A program made the translations under genes and the position numbers. The notes below the pieces were generated by a model. The model was not told the origin of the DNA and searched no databases. It saw only the letters and a program-made list of their open reading frames with translations. A DNA stretch of 64,000 nucleotides from Pacificoceanicola onchidii. GTDB lineage: Bacteria; Pseudomonadota; Alphaproteobacteria; Rhodobacterales; Rhodobacteraceae. The DNA lies in the NCBI RefSeq assembly GCF_004804335.1, contig NZ_SRXY01000009.1, positions 124,001-188,000 of the forward strand. The letters are read 5' to 3'. Shown one piece after another: positions 34,735 through 44,162 of the stretch; position 1 is the stretch's first letter; each line of letters opens with the position of its first letter.

Positions 34735-36027
34735 TCAGATTGCGATCACGATATCCGCGCGCAATCCGCCCAAGGTCTCGCTCTCGCCAAGCCGCAAGAC
34801 ACCGCCATGCGCCCGGGCAATATCCGCCGCAATGGCAAGCCCCAGACCCACGCCCGGCCCTTTGTCCTGGTTTCGCGCCGGGTCCAACCGCACAAACGGG
34901 CGCAGGGCATCCTCCCGCTGATCCGCCGGAATGCCCGGCCCGTCGTCTTCCACCCGGATTCGGAGCGATTTCCCGGTGATCATCACCGACAATTCACAAT
35001 GCGAGCCGTAACGAATGGCATTGCCCGCGAGGTTCTCGATGGCCCGCCGCAGAGCACGGGGCCGCAGCGGGTAACTGCCGCTCCCCTCAACCTCCACAAG
35101 CCGCACAGCCTGCCCGGCCCGCTGCGCGTCCTCGGCCACCGATTGCACCAGCGCCACAGGGTCCGTCGGCTCCACCGCAGAGGTCTCTGCATCCCCTCGC
35201 GCAAACTCAAGGAAGGCATCAATCAGTTGTTGCATGTCCTCCACGTCCCGCTCCAGCGGCGCGCGGTCCTCATCGTCCAGCAAGGACAGGCCAAGCCGCA
35301 TCCGCGTCAGCGGCGTGCGCAGATCGTGGCTTACCCCGGAAAGCATCATGGTGCGCTGTTCGATCTGCCGTTCGATCCGCGCCCGCATGTCGAGAAAAGC
35401 ATGCCCGGCGGAACGCACCTCGATCGCGCCAGAGGGCGAATACGGCTCGTTCCGCCCGCGCCCGAACGCCTCCGCCGCCCTGGCAAGACGGGTGATGGGC
35501 CGCAGCTGATTGCGCAGGTAGAGAAAGGCGATCACGGTCATCACCAGACCAAAAAACACCATGTTCACAAGAAGTTGGTGCGGATTGCTCGCCGAAACCC
35601 GCCCGCGGCCGAAGTCGACTTCATAAACCACACCGCCGCGCTCCACGAAGAGCATGACGTCGCGATCATCCGGCAGACTGATCTGGCGCAGACCCTCCAC
35701 CCTGTCGCGCAGAACCCGCATCACAACGATCCCGGTAAAATCGTACCAGCGCCGCATGTCCGCCTCCGGAACGTCGTCCCGCGCGACGGGTTTGATCGCC
35801 AGATCCAACGCCTGCGCCAGCGCCGCATCCTCCGGCCCCGCATCCAGTACAAAGTTGACGGAGCGCGCCAGTTCGCGGCTGAGCTGCACCGTCACCCCTT
35901 CGAAATGACGCTGCACAAACACCACGGAAACCACCAGTTGCAGCGTGACCACCGGCAGGACCAGAATGAGCGCGGCACGGCCATAAAGGCTGCGCGGCAT
36001 ATAACGTTTGAGCCATTCGAACGACAT
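34735..36027 (-). CDS. EnvZ-like membrane sensor histidine kinase
   Basis: The 430-residue protein has two membrane helices (about 17-40 and 153-172) enclosing a periplasmic loop, then HAMP (about 173-225). The H-box is MLSGVSHDLRTPLTRMRLGL, and the ATPase part contains ENLAGNAIRY, VEDDGPGIP and GVGLGLAIAADIARAHGG. This is the EnvZ/RstB class. Its response regulator is not adjacent on either side, so it is an orphan in this window. It is divergent from the MBL hydrolase gene with a 54-base gap. Confidence 0.93.
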   Translation of the reverse strand: MSFEWLKRYMPRSLYGRAALILVLPVVTLQLVVSVVFVQRHFEGVTVQLSRELARSVNFVLDAGPEDAALAQALDLAIKPVARDDVPEADMRRWYDFTGIVVMRVLRDRVEGLRQISLPDDRDVMLFVERGGVVYEVDFGRGRVSASNPHQLLVNMVFFGLVMTVIAFLYLRNQLRPITRLARAAEAFGRGRNEPYSPSGAIEVRSAGHAFLDMRARIERQIEQRTMMLSGVSHDLRTPLTRMRLGLSLLDDEDRAPLERDVEDMQQLIDAFLEFARGDAETSAVEPTDPVALVQSVAEDAQRAGQAVRLVEVEGSGSYPLRPRALRRAIENLAGNAIRYGSHCELSVMITGKSLRIRVEDDGPGIPADQREDALRPFVRLDPARNQDKGPGVGLGLAIAADIARAHGGVLRLGESETLGGLRADIVIAI

Positions 36028-36081
36028 GGGCTAAGCCTAGCCAATCACCCCGGCCCCCGCCACCCGCGAAAGGACCTCGCC

Positions 36082-36996
36082 TTGATCGATCCGCAACCTG
36101 ATTTCCTCCCTATCCCCGGCGAAGCCGTCACGCTTGCACCCGGCCTGCGCCGGATCCTTGCGCCCAATCCGTCGCCGATGACCTATCGCGGGACAAACAC
36201 CTATCTGCTGGGGGAGCGTGAGATTGCGGTGATCGATCCGGGGCCAGACTCAGCGCCGCATCTGGAGGCGATTCTGGCCGCCGTGGCGCCAGACGCGCGG
36301 ATCAGTCATATCCTTGTCACCCACGCTCATCTCGACCATTCGCCGCTCGCCCGCCCGCTGTCCGAGCGCACAGGCGCGCCAGTCTACGGATTCGGCCCGG
36401 CAACGGCCGGGCGCTCCGACGTCATGATCCGATTGGCGGCGGACGGTCTGACCGGTGGCGGCGAAGGGGTGGATTCGGCATTTGAGCCAGATGAAACCCT
36501 TAACGATGGCGCGGAACTCACCGGCAAGGGCTGGACGCTCACGGCGCTGCACACACCGGGCCATATGGCCAACCATCTGGCGTTTGCCTGGGGCGACGCG
36601 CTCTTCACCGGAGATCTTGTCATGGGTTGGGCCAGTTCGCTGGTCTCGCCGCCGGACGGCGACCTGACGGACTTCATGCGCTCCCTCCGCAGTTTGCAGA
36701 AACGGCCATGGGCAACCTTCCATCCCGGTCACGGCGCGCCGGTGAGCGACCCGCAACAGCGCCTCGAAGAGCTGATCACCCACCGCCTGAGCCGCGAGGC
36801 AGCGATCCTTGCCGCTCTGCAGGACGGCCCGGCCACCGCCGCCGATCTCGCCGCCCGGATCTACACCGACACCCCGCCCGCGCTCCTGCCCGCCGCGGAA
36901 CGCAACGTATTCAGCCACCTCATTGATCTTGTGACAAAAAACGCGGCCCGCGCGGTAGAAGACCTGTCCATTTCCGCGCGCTTTTCTGCGGTTTGA
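36082..36996 (+). CDS. MBL-fold hydrolase (LACTB2-like)
   Basis: The 304-residue metallo-beta-lactamase-fold protein has the metal motif THAHLDHS (near residue 77), a distal His in HTPGHMANH, the TGDLVMG Asp and a late HPGHG. A winged-helix-like tail of about 70 residues follows (LEELITHRLSREAAILAAL). This is the LACTB2 layout, whose human member is an endoribonuclease; the bacterial substrate is unknown. A TTG at 36082 with AGGA upstream is chosen, since MIDPQPDFLPIPGEAV matches the family N-terminus. The reading frame continues far upstream, antisense to the kinase, but that part is not coding. Confidence 0.88.
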   Translation: MIDPQPDFLPIPGEAVTLAPGLRRILAPNPSPMTYRGTNTYLLGEREIAVIDPGPDSAPHLEAILAAVAPDARISHILVTHAHLDHSPLARPLSERTGAPVYGFGPATAGRSDVMIRLAADGLTGGGEGVDSAFEPDETLNDGAELTGKGWTLTALHTPGHMANHLAFAWGDALFTGDLVMGWASSLVSPPDGDLTDFMRSLRSLQKRPWATFHPGHGAPVSDPQQRLEELITHRLSREAAILAALQDGPATAADLAARIYTDTPPALLPAAERNVFSHLIDLVTKNAARAVEDLSISARFSAV

Positions 36997-37076
36997 GAGG
37001 AAAATTCGAAAAAGCTGAATTTTGTTACAAAACCCTCTGGACGCCCGGATTCCACATTGCTATACGCCCCACATGT

Positions 37077-37151
37077 TCCGGCGTAGCTCAGCGGTAGAGC
37101 AGTTGACTGTTAATCAATTGGTCGTAGGTTCGATCCCTACCGCCGGAGCCA
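37077..37151 (+). tRNA. tRNA-Asn (GTT)
   Basis: Acceptor TCCGGCG pairs with CGCCGGA, the D arm is GCTC...GAGC, the anticodon loop is CTGTTAA (anticodon GTT), the T arm carries TTCGATC, and G73-CCA is encoded. It is 75 bases long. Confidence 0.97.
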
Positions 37152-37153
37152 TA

Positions 37154-37187
37154 AAAAGCCCTTAAGGTCAGAACCTTAAGGGCTTTT
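37154..37187 (+). terminator. Terminator of tRNA-Asn
   Basis: AAGCCCTTAAGGT pairs perfectly with ACCTTAAGGGCTT around a CAGA loop and is followed by Ts. It starts three bases after the tRNA and is nearly symmetric, so it may act in both directions. Confidence 0.93.
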
Positions 37188-37244
37188 TTGGTTTTTGAGA
37201 TACAGGGTCAGGGGCCGCGTATCCGCCCCCTGAAACCGGCCAAT

Positions 37245-38060
37245 TCAGCCTTCAGCGCGTTTCACTTTCTGGTGCTCGTCTTCGACAAGACCGATTTTCC
37301 AATAGCCCGAAATATAGGTGTCGGCGCGGGGCAAACCCTTTTCCTGATGCAGGAAGGCCCGCAGGGCGCGGACAACCGCGCTTTCCCCTGCGATGCAGGT
37401 CTGTACGCGGCCTGAAGGCCAGGGCAGCGCGCGGATCAGCTCTTCCTGTGCGGTGGAGGGCTGCTCGGGGTGCGGGTGCACGAGCCAGTGCGTCTCGATG
37501 CCGGCGGGCGCGTCGATCTCCTGTTTGTCCTCCGCAGAGGTCACTTCGAAGATCGCGACCCCTTTGGCATCTCGCGGCATGGCTTCGAGCGTGGCCGCAG
37601 CGACCGGGATCGCGGATGGGTCCGCCGCGACAAGGTACCAATCCGCGTCAAAACGCGTGACCTTCGCGCCGCTCGGACCGGCGAATCCGAGGAAGTCCCC
37701 GGTCTTCGCCTGCATGGCCCAGCGGGACGCGGGGCCGTTGTCACCATGGGCCACAAAGTCGATCCACATCTCCCGCGTCACCGGATCAAAGCCGCGCACC
37801 GTGTAGGTACGGCGCACGGGCGCGGGTCCACCTGAAAGCCGCGCGGCAAAGGCCTCACGGCTCTCATCCGGATCCGGGATCATGATCTTGCAATTGGCGC
37901 CGTTGCGGTCCTCGGGGAAACCATCCAGCTCCGGCCCGGCAAAGACAACGCGGATCATGTTGGGGGTCAGGTAGCCTGCCCGCTTCACCGTCAGAACGCG
38001 CGGGCTGGGACGGCCAAGCGCCTGTTTTGCCTTGGTTTTCAAATTGGATAACACGCTCAT
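37245..38060 (-). CDS. Siderophore-interacting flavoprotein (ViuB/SIP family)
   Basis: The 271-residue NAD(P)H:ferric-siderophore reductase-type protein shows an FAD-binding part with RRTYTVRGFDP (RxYT/V motif near 84-95) and FVAHGDNGPASRWA. A C-terminal SIP domain ends in YISGYWKIGLVEDEHQK. Such enzymes release iron from imported siderophores in the cytoplasm. No siderophore receptor or biosynthesis gene is close. GGAAAGG precedes the start. The VOC gene upstream on the same strand is 78 bases away and may be co-transcribed. Confidence 0.93.
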   Translation of the reverse strand: MSVLSNLKTKAKQALGRPSPRVLTVKRAGYLTPNMIRVVFAGPELDGFPEDRNGANCKIMIPDPDESREAFAARLSGGPAPVRRTYTVRGFDPVTREMWIDFVAHGDNGPASRWAMQAKTGDFLGFAGPSGAKVTRFDADWYLVAADPSAIPVAAATLEAMPRDAKGVAIFEVTSAEDKQEIDAPAGIETHWLVHPHPEQPSTAQEELIRALPWPSGRVQTCIAGESAVVRALRAFLHQEKGLPRADTYISGYWKIGLVEDEHQKVKRAEG

Positions 38061-38138
38061 TTCATGCCTTTCCTATGGCAGGTTAGCCTGGCTGCGTCCG
38101 GGGACGGTGGCTGAGCTGCTGGGTTGAGGGGTCCGGGC

Positions 38139-39035
38139 TTAATCCGCCCGGATGATGACCTGCGTGCCCCACGGATCACGCAGCATCAGGCCGGTTTGGG
38201 GCCGCGTATAGGCCATGCCACGGCTGTCGAGGCTGCGGGCCAGGGCTTCGATCCCGGCGCCGTCTCTCAAGCGCAGCGTATAGGCCGCAAGACCCAAGGC
38301 CACGTCCGGCCGGACGGCGCCCGCGCGCGCGTGCCAGATATTCGCGGCGATATGGTGATGATAGCCTCCGCTGGCGTAGAATTGCGCGCTGTCCATTTCG
38401 TTGCGAATGGCAAAGCCCAGCGTCTCCACAAAGAAGCCTTCGGCCTGTGCAAGCGCGCTGACCGACAGGTGCAAATGCCCGATGCGCAGGCCTTCGGGCG
38501 CACGATACGGCGTGTCCGGCGCGGCGCTGTCAAAGAGAGCCTGCAAATCCAGCGGTCTGGTCGGGAAATCGAGACGCCCCTCAGGCGCTTGCGGCCAGTG
38601 CGCCCGCGGTTTGTCGGCGTAGATCTCGATCCCGTTGCCTTCGGGATCATTCAGGTAAATCGCCTCGCTGACCCCGTGATCCGATGCCCCGATGATCCGC
38701 GTGCCAAGGCTGACCACATGGGCAAACCAATCGGCCAGATCGGCGCGGCGCGGCATGAGATAGGCGGTGTGAAACAGACCCGGCGCACCGCGCGGGGCCT
38801 TGGTTGCGCGCGGATCGCTCTCAAGGGTCAGCAGGGTCTGCCCCCCTGCCCCCAGAACCGCCTGCCCGGCGGCCTGCCCCACCACATCGAGGCCAAGAAC
38901 CGATTGATACCACCGCGTCATGCCGGGCAAGTCCGCAACGCGCAGCGTTGTAGCCGCCACGTAGAACGGCATGTGAACAGGATGATCCTCCGGCATCACA
39001 TCAACCGGGGTCTGGTCAAGGTTTGCAAAGCTCAT
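38139..39035 (-). CDS. Two-domain VOC protein (catechol 2,3-dioxygenase/CatE-like)
   Basis: The 298-residue protein contains two glyoxalase/VOC modules. The first spans about 20-140, with LRVADLPGMTRWYQSVLGLDV and DPEGNGIEIYADKPR as landmarks. The second spans about 170-295, with IGHLHLSVSALAQAEGFFVE, the HHHIAANIW strand and DPWGTQVII. The layout is that of CatE and related extradiol dioxygenases. Whether the 2-His-1-carboxylate Fe site is intact cannot be fixed by eye. The start at 39035 follows AAGGAGAG. It sits downstream of an exported MBL protein after a terminator. Confidence 0.85.
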   Translation of the reverse strand: MSFANLDQTPVDVMPEDHPVHMPFYVAATTLRVADLPGMTRWYQSVLGLDVVGQAAGQAVLGAGGQTLLTLESDPRATKAPRGAPGLFHTAYLMPRRADLADWFAHVVSLGTRIIGASDHGVSEAIYLNDPEGNGIEIYADKPRAHWPQAPEGRLDFPTRPLDLQALFDSAAPDTPYRAPEGLRIGHLHLSVSALAQAEGFFVETLGFAIRNEMDSAQFYASGGYHHHIAANIWHARAGAVRPDVALGLAAYTLRLRDGAGIEALARSLDSRGMAYTRPQTGLMLRDPWGTQVIIRAD

Positions 39036-39055
39036 GGGACTCTCCTTTCGAGCGG

Positions 39056-39083
39056 CAAAAGGGCCGCCAACCTCTGGCGGCCC
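39056..39083 (-). terminator. Terminator of the exported MBL gene
   Basis: GGGCCGCCA (39061-39069) pairs with TGGCGGCCC (39075-39083); on the minus strand a short TTTT run follows. It lies between the MBL stop and the VOC start, so the two may be expressed separately or by partial read-through. Confidence 0.8.
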
Positions 39084-39148
39084 GTCCGGCAATATAAGCG
39101 CGGCGGCTGCGCTACGGGACTGCGCGTGCCGCACACGCATTGTGCGCG

Positions 39149-40039
39149 TCAGCGCGGCCAGTATTCCGCGATCAGGCTGAGCAGGAACTCCCCGGTGTAG
39201 GCCGGGAAAGCCGCCTTCATCTGGGCCACGGCATCGTCCGGCGTTTCCGCCGAGGCGATCACATCGTCCATCACCCGGATATAGGCGATGGCGGTGTCGA
39301 GATCCCCGCGCGTGGTCGGCAGACCATGCCCCACCAGAAGCGTTTCAAAGGCCGGATCGCTGCGCAGCCCTTCGAGCGTCGAAATCCAGTTCGAACGGTC
39401 CACGCCCGGTGCGAAATAGACGCCGTTGTAGACAAGGTCCTGAACCACCGCGACTTTCTGTTCCGGCAGAACCGCGACAAGCATGTGCGGCGCTTCCACG
39501 TCCTTGTAGTGGCGCAGCTCAACAGGCACGCCCGCCATGGTCATCGTGCCAGCCGCAACATCACCGCCGCTCAGCACATTTGTCGGCTCCGGCCAGTTGC
39601 CGCCCGTGGCCTCGGCCCGCATGCCGTCGCGCACCTCTGGCAGGGTCGAGAATTCGACACCCTCGATGAACGACGCCCCGCCCCAGTGATCGGGATGTTC
39701 GTGGCTCAAAAGCGCCAGACCCACGGGCTTGCCCGTGGCTTGGATCAGCGCGCCCACCTCCTGCGCCGTCGGCGGCAGCATCGTGGCATCCACCAGCAGG
39801 AGCTGATCGTCGAATTCGATGATATGGCTGGTGACATTCACCGCCTGGGCCGGTGAAACATAGGTGTGAAAGCGCAGGCCGCCCTGCGCAAAGCTGTGAA
39901 CCGTGCCGCCGGGCATCTCGCCCTGGGCCAAGGCCGCGCTCGGCGCGAGGCCGCCGCGCAGAAGGGCAATAGCGCCCGCAGTCAGGGTTGCGCCCTTAAG
40001 CAGCGCGCGCCGCGAAATCGTGTTTCCAAGATCAGTCAT
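39149..40039 (-). CDS. Tat-exported MBL-fold metallohydrolase
   Basis: The 296-residue protein has a twin-arginine signal (SRRALLKGATLTAGAIALL, cut near ALAQG) and a metallo-beta-lactamase core with LLSHEHPDHWGGASF and the late LVGHGLPTTRG. Tat export suggests that it folds, probably with metal, before crossing the membrane. It resembles the SoxH/quinoprotein-relay type of MBL proteins, whose substrates are unclear. It is divergent from a LysR regulator with a short shared region, which suggests control by it. Confidence 0.88.
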   Translation of the reverse strand: MTDLGNTISRRALLKGATLTAGAIALLRGGLAPSAALAQGEMPGGTVHSFAQGGLRFHTYVSPAQAVNVTSHIIEFDDQLLLVDATMLPPTAQEVGALIQATGKPVGLALLSHEHPDHWGGASFIEGVEFSTLPEVRDGMRAEATGGNWPEPTNVLSGGDVAAGTMTMAGVPVELRHYKDVEAPHMLVAVLPEQKVAVVQDLVYNGVYFAPGVDRSNWISTLEGLRSDPAFETLLVGHGLPTTRGDLDTAIAYIRVMDDVIASAETPDDAVAQMKAAFPAYTGEFLLSLIAEYWPR

Positions 40040-40157
40040 GTTCCGTTTCCCTGTTCCATGAATACGCCGTGTTTTGCGTGTGGCAGGGAATGTAGACAGT
40101 CGCCCCCTTTTCGATTAGGCAAAGATGATCGCAAACTGCTATCCAAATTTTCGAAAG

Positions 40158-41060
40158 ATGATTGACGATTTCAGAGGTCTTGCCGTCTTCGTGGCGGTCA
40201 CCGAAGCCGGCAGCTTCAGCGCGGCGGGGCGGCGGTTGAACCTGTCGACCTCCGTGGTCAGCCACCATGTCTCAAAGCTCGAAAGCAAGCTTGGCGTCAG
40301 CCTGTTTTTCCGCTCCACCCGCGCGCTGACCCTGACCAGCGAAGGCCACAAGATCCTCGATGCGGCCAAACGCATGGTGGCCGCCGGAACCGAAGCTTTT
40401 GACGCCCTGTCCGGCGAGCTGGACCAGCCGGTGGGCACGCTGCGCATCACGATCCCGGCCTTCGGGCAGTGCACCTCGATGCACCGCGCGATCTGGGATT
40501 TCGCGCTGGAGCATCCGCTGGTGTCGATGACCGTGAACAGCCTTGATCGGCAGGTTGATCTGGTGAGCGAAGGCTATGATCTGGCCATCCGTTTGGGCAA
40601 ACTGGCGGACAGCACATTGAAATCAAAGCGGATTGGCCGGTTCCGCCGGGTCATGGTCGCCTCCCCCGGCTATCTGGCAGAGCGTGCACCCATCGAGACC
40701 ATCGAGAATCTCGCGCAATGCGATTTCGTCGCGTTTTCGATGATCAAGAGCGCCATTACCATGGTCCGCAACGGCGAGACCGCGACGTTTGAACCAGAGC
40801 GTCACCGGCTCGAAGTCGATTCCATCGCCGCCGCGATTGCCGCCGTGAAAGCCGGGCTGGGCTGTCAGCATCTGCCGGAATCCGAAATTCTGGCGGATCT
40901 GGCGGAGGGCAGCCTTGTGGAGGTGCTGCCTGCGTGGAAACTGCCGGACCTTGGCATCTACGCAGTCTGGCCGGACAGCGGCCCGCAAAAGCAGCTCACC
41001 CGCCGTCTGCTCGATTACCTGACCGAGGCCGCAAAAGGCGAGGCCGACGGCCCCGCCTGA
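40158..41060 (+). CDS. LysR-family transcriptional regulator
   Basis: The roughly 300-residue regulator has an N-terminal winged HTH (FVAVTEAGSFSAAGRRLNLS and VSHHVSKLESKLGVSLFFRST) and a LysR substrate-binding domain of the CrgA type, with VGTLRITIPAFGQ. I choose the ATG at 40158 (MIDDFRGLAVF) because the HTH normally starts within a few residues of the N-terminus; an ATG at 40125 would add 11 residues. It is divergent from the exported MBL gene, the usual LysR target layout. Confidence 0.92.
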   Translation: MIDDFRGLAVFVAVTEAGSFSAAGRRLNLSTSVVSHHVSKLESKLGVSLFFRSTRALTLTSEGHKILDAAKRMVAAGTEAFDALSGELDQPVGTLRITIPAFGQCTSMHRAIWDFALEHPLVSMTVNSLDRQVDLVSEGYDLAIRLGKLADSTLKSKRIGRFRRVMVASPGYLAERAPIETIENLAQCDFVAFSMIKSAITMVRNGETATFEPERHRLEVDSIAAAIAAVKAGLGCQHLPESEILADLAEGSLVEVLPAWKLPDLGIYAVWPDSGPQKQLTRRLLDYLTEAAKGEADGPA

Positions 41061-41074
41061 ATGCCTGCACGCGC

Positions 41075-42052
41075 TTACTGCAGCACGCCCACTTCCTTGT
41101 AATAGCGCGCCGCACCGGGGTGCAGTTCCATCAACCCGCGCTTGGAAGCCGCAAATTCAAGGCTCAGCGCCTTCGCCCATGGCGCGTCCGAGGTCACTTG
41201 GTCAATGTTGTCCCAGAAGGTCTTGGTGATCCGGTAAACCGTGTCCTCATCGAGATCATTGCGCACCCCGATACCCACCGCCGTGTCAAAAGAGATCACC
41301 GGGGTTTCGTTCTTCTGACCGTCGTAAAGCCCGGTGCCGATTTCATTGCGGTAGCGCCATTTGCCAAGGAACTTTTCAACCACCTCACCCTGATCGCTTT
41401 CCGGCCCGAGGAAGCGGATGTCCTCGGTTTCGGTGAACTGGATGAAGTTGCCACAAGGATCGAGACAGCCATTCACGTAGACGTCGATCTTGCCATCCAT
41501 GAAGGCCTGAAAGCCAGTCTGCCAGTTGGCTTTGATCGCGTCGTAGTCTTCGCCCACGACCAGCCCGGTGGTCGCTTCAACCCAACCGCGCGCCGCGTTA
41601 TAGGCGCCGCCGCCCTGCGGGCCCAGAAAGACCGTGGCCCCTTCGATGTCATCGAGCAGTTCGATGTCGCTGTCTGCCCGCACCACGAAGTGATAGGCGC
41701 CATAGGGGAACCACATCAGCAACGACAGGTTCTTCGACAGCTCCGGCGCGTCGGCCTGCTTGGCATACATGGCCTTGCCGCCCGCCATCAGGTTGTAGAC
41801 AACCGGGCTGGTCATCGACATGTCGAGATTGCCGCGCGCCACCTCCATCATGTGCAGCGTCGCCGCGCCGCCCCCGGACACCTCGATCGAGACGTCCTCG
41901 AGGTTGTCGCTCACCACGTTGGCAAAGGTGGCCATGGTCACCGCCTGCCCCAGGCTTGGGGCAATGGTGGCCATCTTGAGGGTCACGTCCTCGGCCTGTG
42001 CGGCCGTGGTCAGGGCAAGCCCCGTTGTCAGTGCTGCAAGTGTTCTACGCAT
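41075..42052 (-). CDS. TAXI-family TRAP transporter solute-binding protein
   Basis: The 325-residue periplasmic protein has a signal peptide (LAALTTGLALTTAAQAED). TAXI features are LKMATIAPSLGQAVTMATFA, the SGGGAATLHMMEVARGNLDM region and FLGPQGGGAYNAARGWVEA. An unusual CLDPCG pair around residue 195 could form a disulfide. It delivers substrate to the fused permease encoded just upstream. GGGAGGAA precedes the start. The substrate is unknown, but the operon contains two sulfatase-type enzymes. Confidence 0.93.
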   Translation of the reverse strand: MRRTLAALTTGLALTTAAQAEDVTLKMATIAPSLGQAVTMATFANVVSDNLEDVSIEVSGGGAATLHMMEVARGNLDMSMTSPVVYNLMAGGKAMYAKQADAPELSKNLSLLMWFPYGAYHFVVRADSDIELLDDIEGATVFLGPQGGGAYNAARGWVEATTGLVVGEDYDAIKANWQTGFQAFMDGKIDVYVNGCLDPCGNFIQFTETEDIRFLGPESDQGEVVEKFLGKWRYRNEIGTGLYDGQKNETPVISFDTAVGIGVRNDLDEDTVYRITKTFWDNIDQVTSDAPWAKALSLEFAASKRGLMELHPGAARYYKEVGVLQ

Positions 42053-42065
42053 AGCGTTCCTCCCG

Positions 42066-44162
42066 TTATTTATCTGCGTTTGTCTGTGACGTGATGTCGA
42101 TCGGCGATGGCTCCCCTCCCAGGAACCGATGCGCCACGATAAGGCCGAGGCCCGCCAGCACCGCCGGCCCGGCAATGATCATGGCCGGAAACAGCACCAG
42201 GATCCCGGCACCCGTTCGAAGCAGGCGTTCGATGAGGCTGAGTTTGTTCCTTTCGAACCCGGTCAGCGCTGACGTGAGCAGCCACATGGCCAGCGTAAAG
42301 GCAAAGACGATCCAGCCCAGATCCAGCCAGCCCACGGTGGCCAGATCAATCATCGCATTCGAGTTCGGCAGCTCGCTTCCGAACCAGACAAACAGGGTCT
42401 GAAGCTGGTAGAGCACCGCCGGGTGATAGACGAAGACAAAGGGGATCAGGAAGCCCGCGAGCGCCAGCCGCGCCGCCTGAAACCCGGTGAGCACCGGATC
42501 GGCCTTGGCAATGGGCGCTGCAGCAAAAGCCGCCAGCGCCACCGGCGGCGTCACCGTCGAAATCACCGCGAAGAAGACCACAAACAGGTGCAGCGTCAGC
42601 GGCGGGATGCCAACCGCGTCAATGCCGGAGCTGAGCGCGATCACGATGATGAAATAAGTCGCGCCCGGCGGCAGCCCCATGCCCAGCACAATGGCCCCAA
42701 GCGCCACCACGATCAGCGTCGAGAACAGCGGCCCGTTGGCCAGTTGCGCCAGCAAGAGCGAAAGCCGCCCGCTGAAGCCCGAAACCTGGATCAATCCCAC
42801 GATCAGCCCGATGGCGGCCACGATGATGATGATCGCCGCCGACATCCGCCCGGCGCTGACAAAGGCGCTGTAAACGCCGGGCCAGTTGCGAAAGCCCCGA
42901 AACAGGACAAGCGCGCTGATCAGGGCGACAACAAAACCGTAAAAACCCGCCTTCTGCACCGAGGGCTGCGCAAAGAGGAAGTAGCTCAGCACACCCAGCG
43001 GCAGGATGAAGACAAGGCATTGCATCAGCTCGCTTGAGGTCAGGTTCGGTCTTTCTTCGGCGGGCAGCGGGCCAACCCCCTGCCGCCGCGCCTCGAAATA
43101 CACGGTCAGGAAGGTGCCGAGGTAGAAGAAGATCGCCGGGACAATCGCCGCCACGATGATGTAGCGGTATTCGAGTCCGATCTGGCCCGCGACGAAGAAG
43201 GCCACCACCCCCATGACCGGCGGCATGACCTGCCCGCCGGTGGAGGCCGCCGCCTCGACTGCCGCCGCAAAGGCCGGCTTGAAACCGGATTTCTTGATCA
43301 CCGGGATTGTCATCACGCCGGTGGAGACAACGTTGGAAATCGCCGCGCCGCTGAGTGTGCCGAACAGCGCCGAACTGGCCACCGCAGCATGGGCCGCCCC
43401 GCCGGTAAAGCGCCCGGTCAGGCGGTTGGCGATTTTCATCAAAAGCCCCCCGGCCCCGCTGGCCATCAGCACCGCGCCGAAGACGATGAACACAAGCACA
43501 TTGCCGGACACCACCTGCAGCGGCTGGCCGAACATGCCCCCTGTCTGCGACCAGAAGTTCAGCACCATGCTGCGCATGCTTTGGGAGAACGTGGATTCGG
43601 ATCCGGCCAGAATGCCGGTCCAGTCCGGCAAAGCCCCGCGCACAAAGAAATACAGCACCCAGAACAGGCAGAAGCCAACGATGAAAGTGCCGAACATGCG
43701 CCACGTCAGGTACAGCACCAGCGCCGTGGCAAGCGGGAACAGGATGAAATCAACCGGGTTGGCAGAGGGCAGCGCCCCGCCGTCAATGGCAAACAGCCCG
43801 ATGATCCAGAGCATCAGAACCCCGGCCGACAGCGCCGCGCCTCCCCATTTGAGCCAATCGGGCGTGCGCGTCTCACCCAGAAACGAAATCACGAAGGAGA
43901 ACACCAACGGCAACCCAAGGATCAGGCCCGTGGGCAGCAGGAAACTCTGCTCAAAGCTGCGAAACCCCGCGCCGAGCCAGTGTTCGCGAAACAGCATGCG
44001 TTTCTCGCGGCGCGACAGCTCGTCGAAATCCGCCGTGGTGATCTCGATCAACCAGCGCACAAACTCGGTCAGCGGCCCGGAGGCGGCGTAGATCAGGATG
44101 ATCAGCGTGAAGACAAAGGCGAGCAGATCGCCAACCTTGCGGCTTGTCGGTGTCTCGATCAT
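42066..44162 (-). CDS. TRAP transporter fused permease (DctQM type, TAXI-associated)
   Basis: The 698-residue membrane protein combines the small and large TRAP permease parts. N-terminal helices are followed by the DctM core with GTLSGAAISNVVSTGVMTIP, KSGFKPAFAAAVEAAASTGG and VMPPVMGVVAFFV. A later GMGLPPGATYFIIV block and a final set of helices complete it. Fused 4TM-12TM permeases are typical of TAXI systems. Its ATG overlaps the stop of the alkylsulfatase-like gene (ATGA), giving tight coupling. The reading frame extends to 44321, but that start has no support. Confidence 0.95.
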   Translation of the reverse strand: MIETPTSRKVGDLLAFVFTLIILIYAASGPLTEFVRWLIEITTADFDELSRREKRMLFREHWLGAGFRSFEQSFLLPTGLILGLPLVFSFVISFLGETRTPDWLKWGGAALSAGVLMLWIIGLFAIDGGALPSANPVDFILFPLATALVLYLTWRMFGTFIVGFCLFWVLYFFVRGALPDWTGILAGSESTFSQSMRSMVLNFWSQTGGMFGQPLQVVSGNVLVFIVFGAVLMASGAGGLLMKIANRLTGRFTGGAAHAAVASSALFGTLSGAAISNVVSTGVMTIPVIKKSGFKPAFAAAVEAAASTGGQVMPPVMGVVAFFVAGQIGLEYRYIIVAAIVPAIFFYLGTFLTVYFEARRQGVGPLPAEERPNLTSSELMQCLVFILPLGVLSYFLFAQPSVQKAGFYGFVVALISALVLFRGFRNWPGVYSAFVSAGRMSAAIIIIVAAIGLIVGLIQVSGFSGRLSLLLAQLANGPLFSTLIVVALGAIVLGMGLPPGATYFIIVIALSSGIDAVGIPPLTLHLFVVFFAVISTVTPPVALAAFAAAPIAKADPVLTGFQAARLALAGFLIPFVFVYHPAVLYQLQTLFVWFGSELPNSNAMIDLATVGWLDLGWIVFAFTLAMWLLTSALTGFERNKLSLIERLLRTGAGILVLFPAMIIAGPAVLAGLGLIVAHRFLGGEPSPIDITSQTNADK

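Noticed and set aside
34672-36081. Very long plus-strand reading frame ahead of the MBL hydrolase
   Set aside because: It is antisense to a clear histidine kinase gene; the MBL protein proper starts at 36082 with a ribosome site and family N-terminus.
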